Assembly (NCBI RefSeq): GCF_002243645.1
Contig: NZ_CP017704.1
Span: 4,420,001 to 4,484,000 of the forward strand
DNA length: 64,000 nt
Reading direction: 5' to 3'
Source: Peribacillus simplex NBRC 15720 = DSM 1321
GTDB lineage: Bacteria > Bacillota > Bacilli > Bacillales > DSM-1321
Shown here piece by piece: positions 56,126 to 64,000 of the stretch. Position 1 is the stretch's first letter. Each line of letters opens with the position of its first letter. The notes under the pieces were generated by a model. That model worked only from the letters and a program-made list of their open reading frames with translations. It was not told where the DNA came from and did not search any database. The translations under genes were made by a program, and so were the position numbers.

Positions 56126-57676
56126 GTGGGGAAGGCATTGGGATTTAAAGAGGATTATTTGTTTTGGGAAACCATAAGGGAGTTGTCTGCCCATTATGAT
56201 TATCGAATGATCACTGTCACGGAAAACCATCAGGAGATTTGGCTTGAGAGCGATAAGAATAAGGAGTTTCCAGTCATAAGACTCATTCGACATGATTTGG
56301 ATTGGGCTAATTGGCTGAAACGCGATATCGACCGAACATTGCAGAATGGGGAAAGAATCAGAAGGAAATTATACAAAAAGCCCATAAACATATTAAGTAT
56401 CTATGTTAGTAAATTCGCCCCGGTGGATGATCATGACTTTAGTTCACGGGTGGCCTCCTTTAATAAAACGAATGTTAACACGTTTCTTCTAACTTGTGAA
56501 AACTTTCATGATTCGTTGCAAAACCTTGAACATGTTTTGAAAAAACCACTTTCAATTCAAATTCTTGAAGAAAATGAAATAGATGAGGAAAAGGTTCTCG
56601 CAGTAAAGAAGGATGCCATCTCTGAGTCAGTCAAAAAGGCTAAGGCTGAGCAGAAGGTATTTCAAAATGCCAATAAGCCATTCTTTACATATATATTCAT
56701 GGCGATACAAATAGCTGTGTTCATCTTGATGGAGTTTAATGGGGGCAGCACCAATTCCAAAACTTTGATTGAGTTTGGCGCTAAATTTTCCCCTTATATC
56801 ATACAAGGGGAATGGTGGCGGTTCTTTACACCGATGATCGTCCATATTGGGTTCATTCATTTACTGATGAATACATTTTCATTGTATTTGATCGGTGCTG
56901 AAGTTGAAAGGATTTACGGTAATGCCAGGTTCCTTTTCATCTATATATTCGCTGGTTTCGCTGGAACTCTAGGCAGCTTCATCATGACTCCGAATCTTTC
57001 CGCAGGAGCGAGCGGAGCCATTTTTGGCTGTTTTGGGGCACTTCTGTACTTTGGCATCGTCTATCCGAAATTATTCATGCGCTCGATGGGTTCATCGGTG
57101 ATCGTATTGATCATCATTAACTTAATATACGGTTTCACCGTTTCGGGAATTGACAATGCAGGACATATTGGAGGTTTGATCGGGGGGTTCTTGGCTGCAG
57201 GCGTGGTCCATCTGCCAAAATCCAAGAATATCTTTCGGCAGCTGGCTTTTCTGTTAGGGACGGCAATACTGACCTATGCCCTGCTTCAATTTGGTTTTAA
57301 TCATCAGGAAAGTGCAGCCATCGATGATAATACCATGGCCATGGTGGCGCAAAAGTATATTGATGATGATGAAGAGGATAAAGCGGAAGAGATGCTACTC
57401 AATTATGTTGATGCAAATCCTGATGCACCGCTATCGCTTTTTATGCTAGGAAATTTATCTTTTGATAAAGAGGACATTCACAAAGCTAGGGATTATTATG
57501 AAAAAGCGATTGAAAGTAATCCGGATTTGCATGAAGCCCATTACAATCTTGCCTTAGTTTACATGAAACTTGATTCATTCGATCAAGCTAAGGAGCAAGC
57601 TGATAAGGCTATTGAGCTTGCCCCGGATAATAAGTCTTACACTAAACTGCTGGCAGAAATTGAAAAGCAACTATAA
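56126..57676 (+). CDS. gluP: Rhomboid intramembrane serine protease GluP
   Basis: GluP (YqgP) cleaves membrane proteins, such as magnesium transporters in B. subtilis. The 516-residue protein has a cytoplasmic N-terminal domain (about 1-185) and a six-helix rhomboid core with HLLMNTFSLY. The catalytic serine is in SAGASGAIFG near residue 294 and the catalytic histidine in NAGHIGGLIGG near 347. C-terminal TPR repeats follow (AEEMLLNYVDANPDAPLSLF and YYEKAIESNPDLHEAHYNLA). The start is GTG 56126 or TTG 56138; neither has an ideal ribosome-binding site. Its stop overlaps the convergent gene by six bases. Confidence 0.93.
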   Translation: MGKALGFKEDYLFWETIRELSAHYDYRMITVTENHQEIWLESDKNKEFPVIRLIRHDLDWANWLKRDIDRTLQNGERIRRKLYKKPINILSIYVSKFAPVDDHDFSSRVASFNKTNVNTFLLTCENFHDSLQNLEHVLKKPLSIQILEENEIDEEKVLAVKKDAISESVKKAKAEQKVFQNANKPFFTYIFMAIQIAVFILMEFNGGSTNSKTLIEFGAKFSPYIIQGEWWRFFTPMIVHIGFIHLLMNTFSLYLIGAEVERIYGNARFLFIYIFAGFAGTLGSFIMTPNLSAGASGAIFGCFGALLYFGIVYPKLFMRSMGSSVIVLIIINLIYGFTVSGIDNAGHIGGLIGGFLAAGVVHLPKSKNIFRQLAFLLGTAILTYALLQFGFNHQESAAIDDNTMAMVAQKYIDDDEEDKAEEMLLNYVDANPDAPLSLFMLGNLSFDKEDIHKARDYYEKAIESNPDLHEAHYNLALVYMKLDSFDQAKEQADKAIELAPDNKSYTKLLAEIEKQL

Positions 57677-58528
57677 CTTTTGACGCAGCATGATTGGGGT
57701 ACCGTCTTTCAGGGTAAACAAGACAAGTATTTCACTTTGATTCTTCGCCATAAGCAATAGGGGGATGGTGCTACCTTGTGGACTCACAGTGGATCCATCC
57801 TCCTTTTTTATTCCCAACACATAATTTTTGTAAAGTCCTTCCCACAGTTTTCCTACAATTTCTTCCCGTTTGAATTGGGGGAAGGCAGCAAGCCATTGAT
57901 TTTTCTTTGAGGGCAGATCTGTTAAAGAGATGATTTTGTACTGATCCAGATTAACCTGAAATGCTTGACCGGCTTTCTCCAAACCATTTCGAACCGTTTG
58001 ATCTGTCAAGCCGTCCAGCGTTTTTTTCCATTGAATCTGTTCTTCTGAAAGGGGGCGGTGGAAAAATTGAAAAGCCGGTGTTGTTACTGTATAGAGTTTA
58101 TCTTTACTTAGCTGCTGGGCACTGGTGAAAATTGTGTCACTCGGATGAACCTCGGCATAATGAAACGTTACCGCTTCATAGCGCCCACTCTCGGATTCTT
58201 TAGATTTCGCTTTTTGAGAGAGGTCTTGTTTATTTTGGCGCCAATTTTTTAAAGCTCCTGCTAATTTTCCATTTTTGTATAAAAGCGATACGTCCTGACG
58301 TAAGTAAGCAGACCGGTCCAACGAAGAGTCCACCCTCCAAGTAATAGTATAGGTGGAATCCCCGGTACCCTTCGGAGTCAGGTGGGTGGAAGCATGTTCA
58401 AAATGGAGCGAGGAATCGATGGGAAAAAAAATGATGGTTTCCTCTGTCTGTTTATGATTTGATAAATAAAGGATGACAAAAATGGTGGTTAAGACCAAAA
58501 AGACGGTATACTTCAATTGTACTTTCAT
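57671..58528 (-). CDS. Membrane-anchored extracytoplasmic protein of unknown function
   Basis: The 285-residue protein has one N-terminal membrane helix (KYTVFLVLTTIFVILYL, residues 6-22). A soluble outward-facing body follows (SSLHFEHASTHLTPKGTGDS, VTFHYAEVHPSDTIFTSAQQL), with a C-terminal region containing LWEGLYKNYVLGIKK. No motif identifies a function. The ribosome-binding site GGAGGGG lies just before ATG 58528. It is transcribed toward gluP, and the two genes overlap at their ends by six bases with no room for terminators. Confidence 0.78.
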   Translation of the reverse strand: MKVQLKYTVFLVLTTIFVILYLSNHKQTEETIIFFPIDSSLHFEHASTHLTPKGTGDSTYTITWRVDSSLDRSAYLRQDVSLLYKNGKLAGALKNWRQNKQDLSQKAKSKESESGRYEAVTFHYAEVHPSDTIFTSAQQLSKDKLYTVTTPAFQFFHRPLSEEQIQWKKTLDGLTDQTVRNGLEKAGQAFQVNLDQYKIISLTDLPSKKNQWLAAFPQFKREEIVGKLWEGLYKNYVLGIKKEDGSTVSPQGSTIPLLLMAKNQSEILVLFTLKDGTPIMLRQKL

Positions 58529-58742
58529 TTTTCCCCTCCGTTTTCACGCGTGATGAATGGTTTTAAAACATGAAGCTGTCAAATCAAATCGAAAGAGTCC
58601 ACAATCTTGATATTTCATCATATGAATACAGTTGGACATGTATGAGGGGGATGGGGGAAATTATCAAAAGGGGTAATGGGCGCTTGTTACAAAGAGGCTG
58701 ATTCGATATACTTTCATATAGAAAAGAGTAAAGAGGTTTACT

Positions 58743-58952
58743 ATGAAAACATATTATGATCTTCAACAATACTTGAAAAGATTCGGTACATTTATCTATA
58801 TTGGTGATCGCTTAGCCGAGCTTGAACTGATGGAAGCCGAAATAAGGGAAATCCACCGTATGCAGATGATGGATACGAAAGATTATCAAATGGCGATCCT
58901 TTTAATTAGGCAGCAATTGTCTCTTGAAAGGGAAAAACAGAGAAAAAATTGA
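58743..58952 (+). CDS. yqgQ: YqgQ family protein (DUF910)
   Basis: The 69-residue helical protein starts MKTYYDLQQYLKRFGTFIYI and continues GDRLAELELMEAEIREIHR, with YQMAILLIRQQLSLEREK at the end, the DUF910/YqgQ pattern. It is thought to bind single-stranded nucleic acid in a three-helix fold, but its role is unknown. It precedes glcK, and the two overlap by a few bases if glcK starts at 58949, which supports co-transcription. Confidence 0.9.
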   Translation: MKTYYDLQQYLKRFGTFIYIGDRLAELELMEAEIREIHRMQMMDTKDYQMAILLIRQQLSLEREKQRKN

Positions 58953-58969
58953 TAAAAAGGGTGAGAATG

Positions 58970-59938
58970 ATGGAAAAGTGGCTTATGGGTGTGGATTTAG
59001 GCGGTACAACTACCAAACTTGCTCTGATCAATTTATACGGAGAGATTATTCATAAATGGGAAATCAGCACGGACATCTCCGAAAAGGGAAAATTCATTAC
59101 GATTAACATAGCCAAAGCGATTGATGCGAAGCTCGTGGAACTTAATGAACCGAAGAGTAAGATAGTAGGGATAGGTATGGGGGCTCCCGGCCCTGTGAAA
59201 TTTGTTAACGGTTCCATATATGAAGCCGTCAATCTTGGCTGGAAGGACTATCCGTTAAAAGATTTATTGGAGGTGGAGACATCTCTTCCAGCAGTTATCG
59301 ATAATGATGCCAATATGGCAGCTTTGGGAGAAATGTGGAAAGGTGCCGGTAATGGTGCCAAAGACCTCGTTTGTATAACTCTAGGAACGGGTGTAGGCGG
59401 CGGGATCATCCATAATGGGCAAATCGTGCATGGTACCAGTGGGGCTGCTGGAGAAGTAGGGCATATAACGGTCGTAACGGACGGAGGGGCACCATGCAAT
59501 TGCGGCAAGACTGGTTGTTTGGAAACGGTTGCTTCGGCAACGGGAATCGTCCGTATGGCTTTAGAAGCCTTGAATGCCGCCGATGAAAAGTCAATGCTTC
59601 AGCAGAAAGTCGAAGAGGGAAATGCGGTAACTTCCAAACTGTTATTCCAATGCGCTGCAGCAGGTGATCCTTTGTCCAAAGCTGTGGTGGATAAGGTAGG
59701 CAATTACTTGGGGCTGGCACTATCACATGTTGGGAATGTCATGAATCCAGATAAAATAGTCATTGGTGGGGGCGTTTCACAAGCGGGAGACATTTTGCTT
59801 GATCCTGTCCGTTCTGCCTTCGGAAAGTATGCATTCAAACGGGTAAGTAAATCAACGAAAATCAGCCTGGCCACACTAGGCAATGATGCAGGGGTAATAG
59901 GTGCAGCCTGGCTCATTAAAAGCCAACTGAATACGTGA
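58970..59938 (+). CDS. glcK: Glucokinase (ROK family)
   Basis: GlcK phosphorylates glucose with ATP, mainly glucose released inside the cell. The protein has the N-terminal ATP-binding motif GVDLGGTTTKLAL, substrate region IDNDANMAALGEMW near residue 105, and GTGVGGGII near 137. The ROK zinc motif CNCGKTGCLE lies near 178. ATG 58970 follows GGGTGAG; ATG 58967 is equally possible. At 322 residues it matches the B. subtilis enzyme closely. Confidence 0.95.
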   Translation: MEKWLMGVDLGGTTTKLALINLYGEIIHKWEISTDISEKGKFITINIAKAIDAKLVELNEPKSKIVGIGMGAPGPVKFVNGSIYEAVNLGWKDYPLKDLLEVETSLPAVIDNDANMAALGEMWKGAGNGAKDLVCITLGTGVGGGIIHNGQIVHGTSGAAGEVGHITVVTDGGAPCNCGKTGCLETVASATGIVRMALEALNAADEKSMLQQKVEEGNAVTSKLLFQCAAAGDPLSKAVVDKVGNYLGLALSHVGNVMNPDKIVIGGGVSQAGDILLDPVRSAFGKYAFKRVSKSTKISLATLGNDAGVIGAAWLIKSQLNT

Positions 59939-60122
59939 TCCCTTGCTGCCCTGTGGCAAATAGGGTTATAAGAAAAAAAGATGGAATCTTCAAAAAGTTC
60001 CCCGTTTTGAGGGGTGGGGGCTATCGTTCCTGCTTTTGTATAGGGGGAGAGAACCATGACCCATGATTGAGGCGCTCTGGATCAATAGCTCCAGCGCTTC
60101 TTCGATGAGGAGGGACCAGGAT

Positions 60123-61976
60123 TTGAAAAGGGTCTTCAAAAAACAGGGATATTCATTGTTTTGGGTCGTATTAATTTCACTTTGGCTTAAAACATATATT
60201 GCTTATAAAACAAGTTTTGAGATAGATATTGATAATTGGATCCAGGAGTTCATACTATTCATCAATCCTGTCAGTTTCCTTTTACTTACTCTTGGCGTTA
60301 ATATATTTTTAAAAGAAAATAGAAGGACAGCATACTTATTGATCATGAGTTTTTTCATCACCTTCGTCCTCTTTGCCAACCTTGTTTTTTTTCGCTTTTT
60401 CAATGACTTTTTAACCATTCCCGTTCTTTTTCAAACGAGCAATATGAACGACCTTGGAAGCAGTGTACATGAATTGATCAATCTGAGTGACTTTTTGTAT
60501 TTTGCCGATATCCTGTTCTTGATGCTTCTGCTGAAATACAAACCAAAAACATTCCAAGAAAGTCGATACAATCCACAAGACCGTAAATTCTTTTTGTTAA
60601 TGACTTTAGGAGTGACATTTTTTAACTTAGCTTTAGCGGAAGCGGCGCGTCCTGAACTCCTGACAAGAACGTTTGACCGTGAAATCCTCGTTAAGAATAT
60701 CGGTACGTACCATTATCACCTCTATGATGCAATATTACAGACGAAATCATCAGCTCAACGTGCCCTTGCAGATGGCAGTGAATTGTCGGAAATTGAAAAT
60801 TATGTCCGTGCCAATCAAAAAGAGGTTAATGATGACCTTTATGGTCTGGCAAAAGGCAAAAATGTGATTCTTGTATCATTGGAATCCACTCAAAGCTTTG
60901 TCATCAATAAAACTGTCAACGGTGAAGAAATCACTCCTTTTCTGAACCAATTCATTAAAGAGAGCTATTATTTCAATAACTTTTATCACCAAACTGGCCA
61001 GGGGAAAACATCTGATTCAGAATTCATTATTGAGAATTCCCTCTATCCTTTAGGTAGAGGTGCAGTATTTTTCACTCATGCTCAAAATGAATACAAAGCT
61101 ACCCCCGAAATCTTAACGGAAAAAGGTTACTATACGGCTTCCTTGCATGCCAATAATAAGAGCTTTTGGAATCGTGACATAATGTACGATTCTCTTGGGT
61201 ACCAACGGTTTTATGATAGTGATGAATACAAAATTTCTGAAGGGAATTCCATCAATTGGGGTTTGAATGATAAATCGTTCTTCAAGCAATCAATTTCTCA
61301 CTTGAAGAGGATGCCTGAGCCTTTTTATGCCAAGTTCATAACGTTAACCAATCATTTTCCATTCACTTTGAATGAAGAAGACCGTACATTGGAACCATAC
61401 GATTCGAATTCCAAAACATTGAATCAGTATTTTCCGACCGTACGTTATACGGATGAAGCCTTGGAACGATTTATCGGTGATTTGAAACGTGATGGATTAT
61501 ATGAGGATTCCATTATTGTACTATATGGAGATCATTATGGAATTTCGGAAAATCACAACTCTGCCATGAGCCAGTTCCTTGGGAAGGAAATCACGCCTTT
61601 CGAATCCATCCAACTTCAGCGTGTCCCGCTCATCATACATGTCCCAGGGCAGGAAGGGAAAACGATTTCCACCGTTTCCGGCCAAATTGATGTAAGGCCG
61701 ACTCTCCTTCATTTATTGGGGATTGAAAATGATGATTATATCGAATTCGGCAAAGATCTATTTTCTGAAGAGAAATTAGAATTCACCGTTCTTCGCGATA
61801 GCAGTTTCATCACGAAGGATTATCTCTATACGATGGATACCTGCTATGATAAAAAGACCGGAGTGGCGACTGAAAAGGATTCATGTGAGAAGTATTTGGA
61901 AAAGGCAAAACAGGAGCTTGATTACTCCGACAAAATCATTTACGGGGATTTGCTCCGATTTTATGAGCAACATTGA
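60123..61976 (+). CDS. yqgS: Lipoteichoic acid synthase family protein (YqgS-like)
   Basis: LtaS-type enzymes polymerise glycerol phosphate from phosphatidylglycerol onto a lipid anchor outside the membrane. Five N-terminal helices occupy about residues 1-190. The extracellular sulfatase-like domain starts near residue 235 ([16 protein letters not shown], metal Glu) and has the catalytic threonine in [11 protein letters not shown] near residue 296. LYGDHYGI carries late metal ligands. TTG 60123 follows GAGGAGGGA by seven bases, giving 617 residues; the open frame extends to ATG 60063. The GlcK-YqgS-YqgT order follows B. subtilis. Confidence 0.92.
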   Translation: MKRVFKKQGYSLFWVVLISLWLKTYIAYKTSFEIDIDNWIQEFILFINPVSFLLLTLGVNIFLKENRRTAYLLIMSFFITFVLFANLVFFRFFNDFLTIPVLFQTSNMNDLGSSVHELINLSDFLYFADILFLMLLLKYKPKTFQESRYNPQDRKFFLLMTLGVTFFNLALAEAARPELLTRTFDREILVKNIGTYHYHLYDAILQTKSSAQRALADGSELSEIENYVRANQKEVNDDLYGLAKGKNVILVSLESTQSFVINKTVNGEEITPFLNQFIKESYYFNNFYHQTGQGKTSDSEFIIENSLYPLGRGAVFFTHAQNEYKATPEILTEKGYYTASLHANNKSFWNRDIMYDSLGYQRFYDSDEYKISEGNSINWGLNDKSFFKQSISHLKRMPEPFYAKFITLTNHFPFTLNEEDRTLEPYDSNSKTLNQYFPTVRYTDEALERFIGDLKRDGLYEDSIIVLYGDHYGISENHNSAMSQFLGKEITPFESIQLQRVPLIIHVPGQEGKTISTVSGQIDVRPTLLHLLGIENDDYIEFGKDLFSEEKLEFTVLRDSSFITKDYLYTMDTCYDKKTGVATEKDSCEKYLEKAKQELDYSDKIIYGDLLRFYEQH

Positions 61977-61981
61977 AAAAG

Positions 61982-62008
61982 AAACCTGGTGCAATCCAGG
62001 TTTTTTTG
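61982..62008 (+). terminator. Intrinsic terminator after yqgS
   Basis: An 8-bp stem (AAACCTGG / CCAGGTTT) with a 6-base loop is followed by T5. Confidence 0.9.
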
Positions 62009-62118
62009 TTTATTTCAGGAGAATCAGTACCATTACAATTATGAAACACGTGAGACTTCCTGAACATCTTTCTGTCTTTCGCTTCATAAAGATAAAACAA
62101 TGAAAGGGGCGGAGCAGA

Positions 62119-63285
62119 ATGAAAGTTGTGAGCAGAAGCGGGGATGCTTTGGCATATTACAGTCAATTGTTCCAAATTCCTCAGATTTTGATTGAGGATG
62201 CCAATCCCGCCATTACTGGCGGTGTTTTGCCAAATGGCGTGGAAGTACAGATACCTGGATACATTGTTCAGGAAGAGTCCCGGTTAGATATCGACTTTGC
62301 CGAAATCGCTTTACAATATCACTTGCCCATCGATGGGATATTATTGATGAATCAAGATGGACAAAAACCTTTTTCCGTACCCGTCCGGGTGATGAATCCC
62401 ATGATTGTCACCGACAAGCCCTATGAATATCAATCACTTCTTGACGATCTTGATATTCTATCTTTTCATTATCCCTTTATTAAGGTTGAATCGATCGGGA
62501 GGAGTGTGTTGGGAAAAGAACTCCTTGAGGTCAGAATCGGTCAAGGTGATAAGATCATACATTATAACGGTTCATTCCATGCCAATGAATGGATTACTTC
62601 GGCGGTTTTGATGAAATGGTTTAATGATTTTCTTCTAGCAGTAACGAATGATCATACACTATGCGGAATGGATTGTATGCCCTTCTATCGAGATATGACC
62701 ATTTCGATGGTTCCAATGGTGAATCCGGATGGAGTCGAGCTTGTCCTAAAGGGGGAGGAGGCGGCAGAGGGGAAGGTTGATGTTTTAAAAATAAATAATG
62801 GTAATCCTGCCTTTTATGCTTGGAAAGCCAATATCCGCGGTGTAGACCTGAATAATCAATATCCTGCCAATTGGGAGATTGAAAAGCGTAGAAAGATTCC
62901 AAAATCCCCTGCCCCGAGAGATTTTCCAGGAGAGACCGCGTTATCAGAACCAGAAGCATTGGCCATGAAGGAGCTGGCAATAAGACGGAATTTTGAAAGA
63001 GTGCTTGCACTTCACACCCAGGGAAAAGAATTCTATTGGGGATATGAGGGACATGAACCTGAACAGGCAGCGAATGTTGCGAGGGAGTTTGAGGAGCGCA
63101 GCGGATATCGGGCAGTGCAATACGTGGACAGCCATGCCGGGTATAAAGATTGGTTCATTCAGGAATTCAAACGCGGCGGATTCACAATCGAACTGGGAAA
63201 GGGCATCAATCCGCTTCCGCTATCCCACTTGCCTGGTATATATAAAGATTCTGTCAAGATTTTGATGGCAGGTCTATATATGTGA
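62119..63285 (+). CDS. yqgT: gamma-D-glutamyl-L-diamino acid endopeptidase-like, M14 family (YqgT)
   Basis: The 388-residue protein combines an N-terminal LysM-like wall-binding part (GDALAYYSQLFQIPQILIEDAN and GVEVQIPGY) with an M14 carboxypeptidase-like catalytic domain. Zinc ligands are in FHANEWITSA (His, Glu) near residue 154 and ALHTQGKEF (His) near 300; the catalytic Glu is in FTIELGKG near 358. Such enzymes cut the D-Glu/diamino-acid bond in peptide stems. There is no signal peptide, consistent with a cytoplasmic recycling or spore role. ATG 62119 follows AAAGGGG. Confidence 0.9.
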   Translation: MKVVSRSGDALAYYSQLFQIPQILIEDANPAITGGVLPNGVEVQIPGYIVQEESRLDIDFAEIALQYHLPIDGILLMNQDGQKPFSVPVRVMNPMIVTDKPYEYQSLLDDLDILSFHYPFIKVESIGRSVLGKELLEVRIGQGDKIIHYNGSFHANEWITSAVLMKWFNDFLLAVTNDHTLCGMDCMPFYRDMTISMVPMVNPDGVELVLKGEEAAEGKVDVLKINNGNPAFYAWKANIRGVDLNNQYPANWEIEKRRKIPKSPAPRDFPGETALSEPEALAMKELAIRRNFERVLALHTQGKEFYWGYEGHEPEQAANVAREFEERSGYRAVQYVDSHAGYKDWFIQEFKRGGFTIELGKGINPLPLSHLPGIYKDSVKILMAGLYM

Positions 63286-63458
63286 TGCTTTCCTCTAAGG
63301 AATATACTTCCAAAAAAATATAAGATTATTATCCGCCACATTTTCTCTTTTTTCCTTTATAATGAAACAGAGTAAGGATTCGATTGGTTTATTCCTTACT
63401 CTCTTTCTAATGTCTCGCTCACAAATGCCAGGCGTTTTAGTTTTGAAGTGGGAGGTGT

Positions 63459-64000
63459 GTGGGGATTAAAGTATCCAAAGCGGCACTTTGTATGCGGCTT
63501 TCCATTTGTAAGATGTTGTGTTTCGTCCCATTATTTATCTCCACTATCCTTCTTATCTCGGCTTGTGAGCCTTCCAAGGACCTTAGTAAACCCGTAAATG
63601 ATACGGAAAAAGAACACTCCCATTCTAACCTGGAAACTTCAGTAAGCAATTTAAAGGTCCCGACTGCAGAATCGGAAAAAATTGAAGCCATTTTTGGATG
63701 GCTGGATTCTAAAACCATTTTATATTCTGTGAAGCGGGATGGTAAGGAATTATCCCAGTTGATGGCATGGAATTTGGAAACGAATGATACTTCCATATTC
63801 TATCAGCCGGCTTTTGCGTTTTCTGAAGTATCGATCAGCCCATCTGGTACGCATATTTTGTTATCGTCCTTCACCTCTTCGGGTAAAGCATCAATCACCA
63901 TACTTGATAAAACGGGAAATCCACTGTATTCCGTGGCGATACCAGCCTATGAATTAGCTTATGAGTGGAATTCATATAAAGATGGCCGGTTGTTTTTATC
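63459..64000 (+). CDS. yqgU: Lipoprotein, YqgU position (3' end outside window)
   Basis: The first about 180 residues of a secreted protein are seen. A signal peptide leads to the lipobox LLISAC, followed by a Ser/Glu-rich linker. Then come repeats of the form FGWLDSKTILYS, LMAWNLETNDTSIFY and VSISPSGTHILLSSF, typical of beta-propeller blades. GTG 63459 is in frame but only two or three bases after GGGAGGT; ATG 63492 would shorten the signal peptide start. It lies downstream of yqgT in the same direction, as yqgU does in B. subtilis. The function is unknown. Confidence 0.75.
   Translation, partial: MGIKVSKAALCMRLSICKMLCFVPLFISTILLISACEPSKDLSKPVNDTEKEHSHSNLETSVSNLKVPTAESEKIEAIFGWLDSKTILYSVKRDGKELSQLMAWNLETNDTSIFYQPAFAFSEVSISPSGTHILLSSFTSSGKASITILDKTGNPLYSVAIPAYELAYEWNSYKDGRLFL

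Overview
The window is a chromosomal stretch of a low-G+C, endospore-forming Gram-positive bacterium of the family Bacillaceae. The gene order is essentially the Bacillus subtilis dnaJ-to-yqgU segment: dnaJ, prmA, rsmE, mtaB, rpsU, yqeY, nfeD, floA, yqfC-yqfD-phoH, pgpH-ybeY-dgkA-cdd-era-recO, glyQS, ccpN-ppsR, yqxD-dnaG-sigA, cccA, trmK-yqfO, ispH, cshB-nfo, the zinc operon, ispG, sodA, pbpA, pstSCAB-phoU, rpmG, gluP, glcK, yqgS and yqgT. Protein sequences are clearly diverged from B. subtilis. A genus such as Peribacillus (the former B. simplex group) would fit, but that is an inference and cannot be settled from this window.

Layout. Positions 1-4750 hold the 3' end of the heat-shock operon plus RNA-modification genes and deoC. 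Positions 4984-5680 hold a small AT-rich accessory cassette: a predicted secreted protein whose signal peptide is out of frame with its start codon by one base, and a two-helix membrane protein. Positions 5671-22160 cover phosphate uptake, ribosomal protein S21, a SigW-type membrane-stress operon (nfeD-floA-yqfB), the sporulation pair yqfC-yqfD, and a long housekeeping cluster for c-di-AMP breakdown, rRNA maturation, lipid recycling, ribosome assembly and recombination. A T-box-controlled glycyl-tRNA synthetase operon closes this part. Positions 22270-31160 hold the gluconeogenesis regulators ccpN-ppsR, the primase/sigma-A operon, cytochrome c-550 and trmK-yqfO. Positions 31165-44050 hold two isoprenoid Fe-S enzymes (ispH, ispG), a DEAD-box helicase and endonuclease IV, a Zur-controlled zinc ABC transporter operon, several small sporeformer proteins, a previously missed SinI-like micro-gene, and sodA. 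Positions 44130-52800 hold a repeat array, an MFS transporter, pbpA and a PhoP-type phosphate operon with a clear 11-bp-phased Pho box. Positions 52809-64000 hold envelope and metabolic genes ending in a truncated lipoprotein gene.

Most of the window is ordinary core genome. The parts worth a second look are: the frameshifted secreted-protein cassette at about 5 kb; a hairpin before yqfC that appears to combine a terminator, a SigE-like -10 box and a buried ribosome-binding site; two unrelated intergenic tandem-repeat arrays (121-bp units at 33.2 kb, about 103-bp units at 44.1 kb); and the orphan SinI-like gene at 41.6 kb. No rRNA, tRNA, insertion sequence, prophage or CRISPR array was seen.
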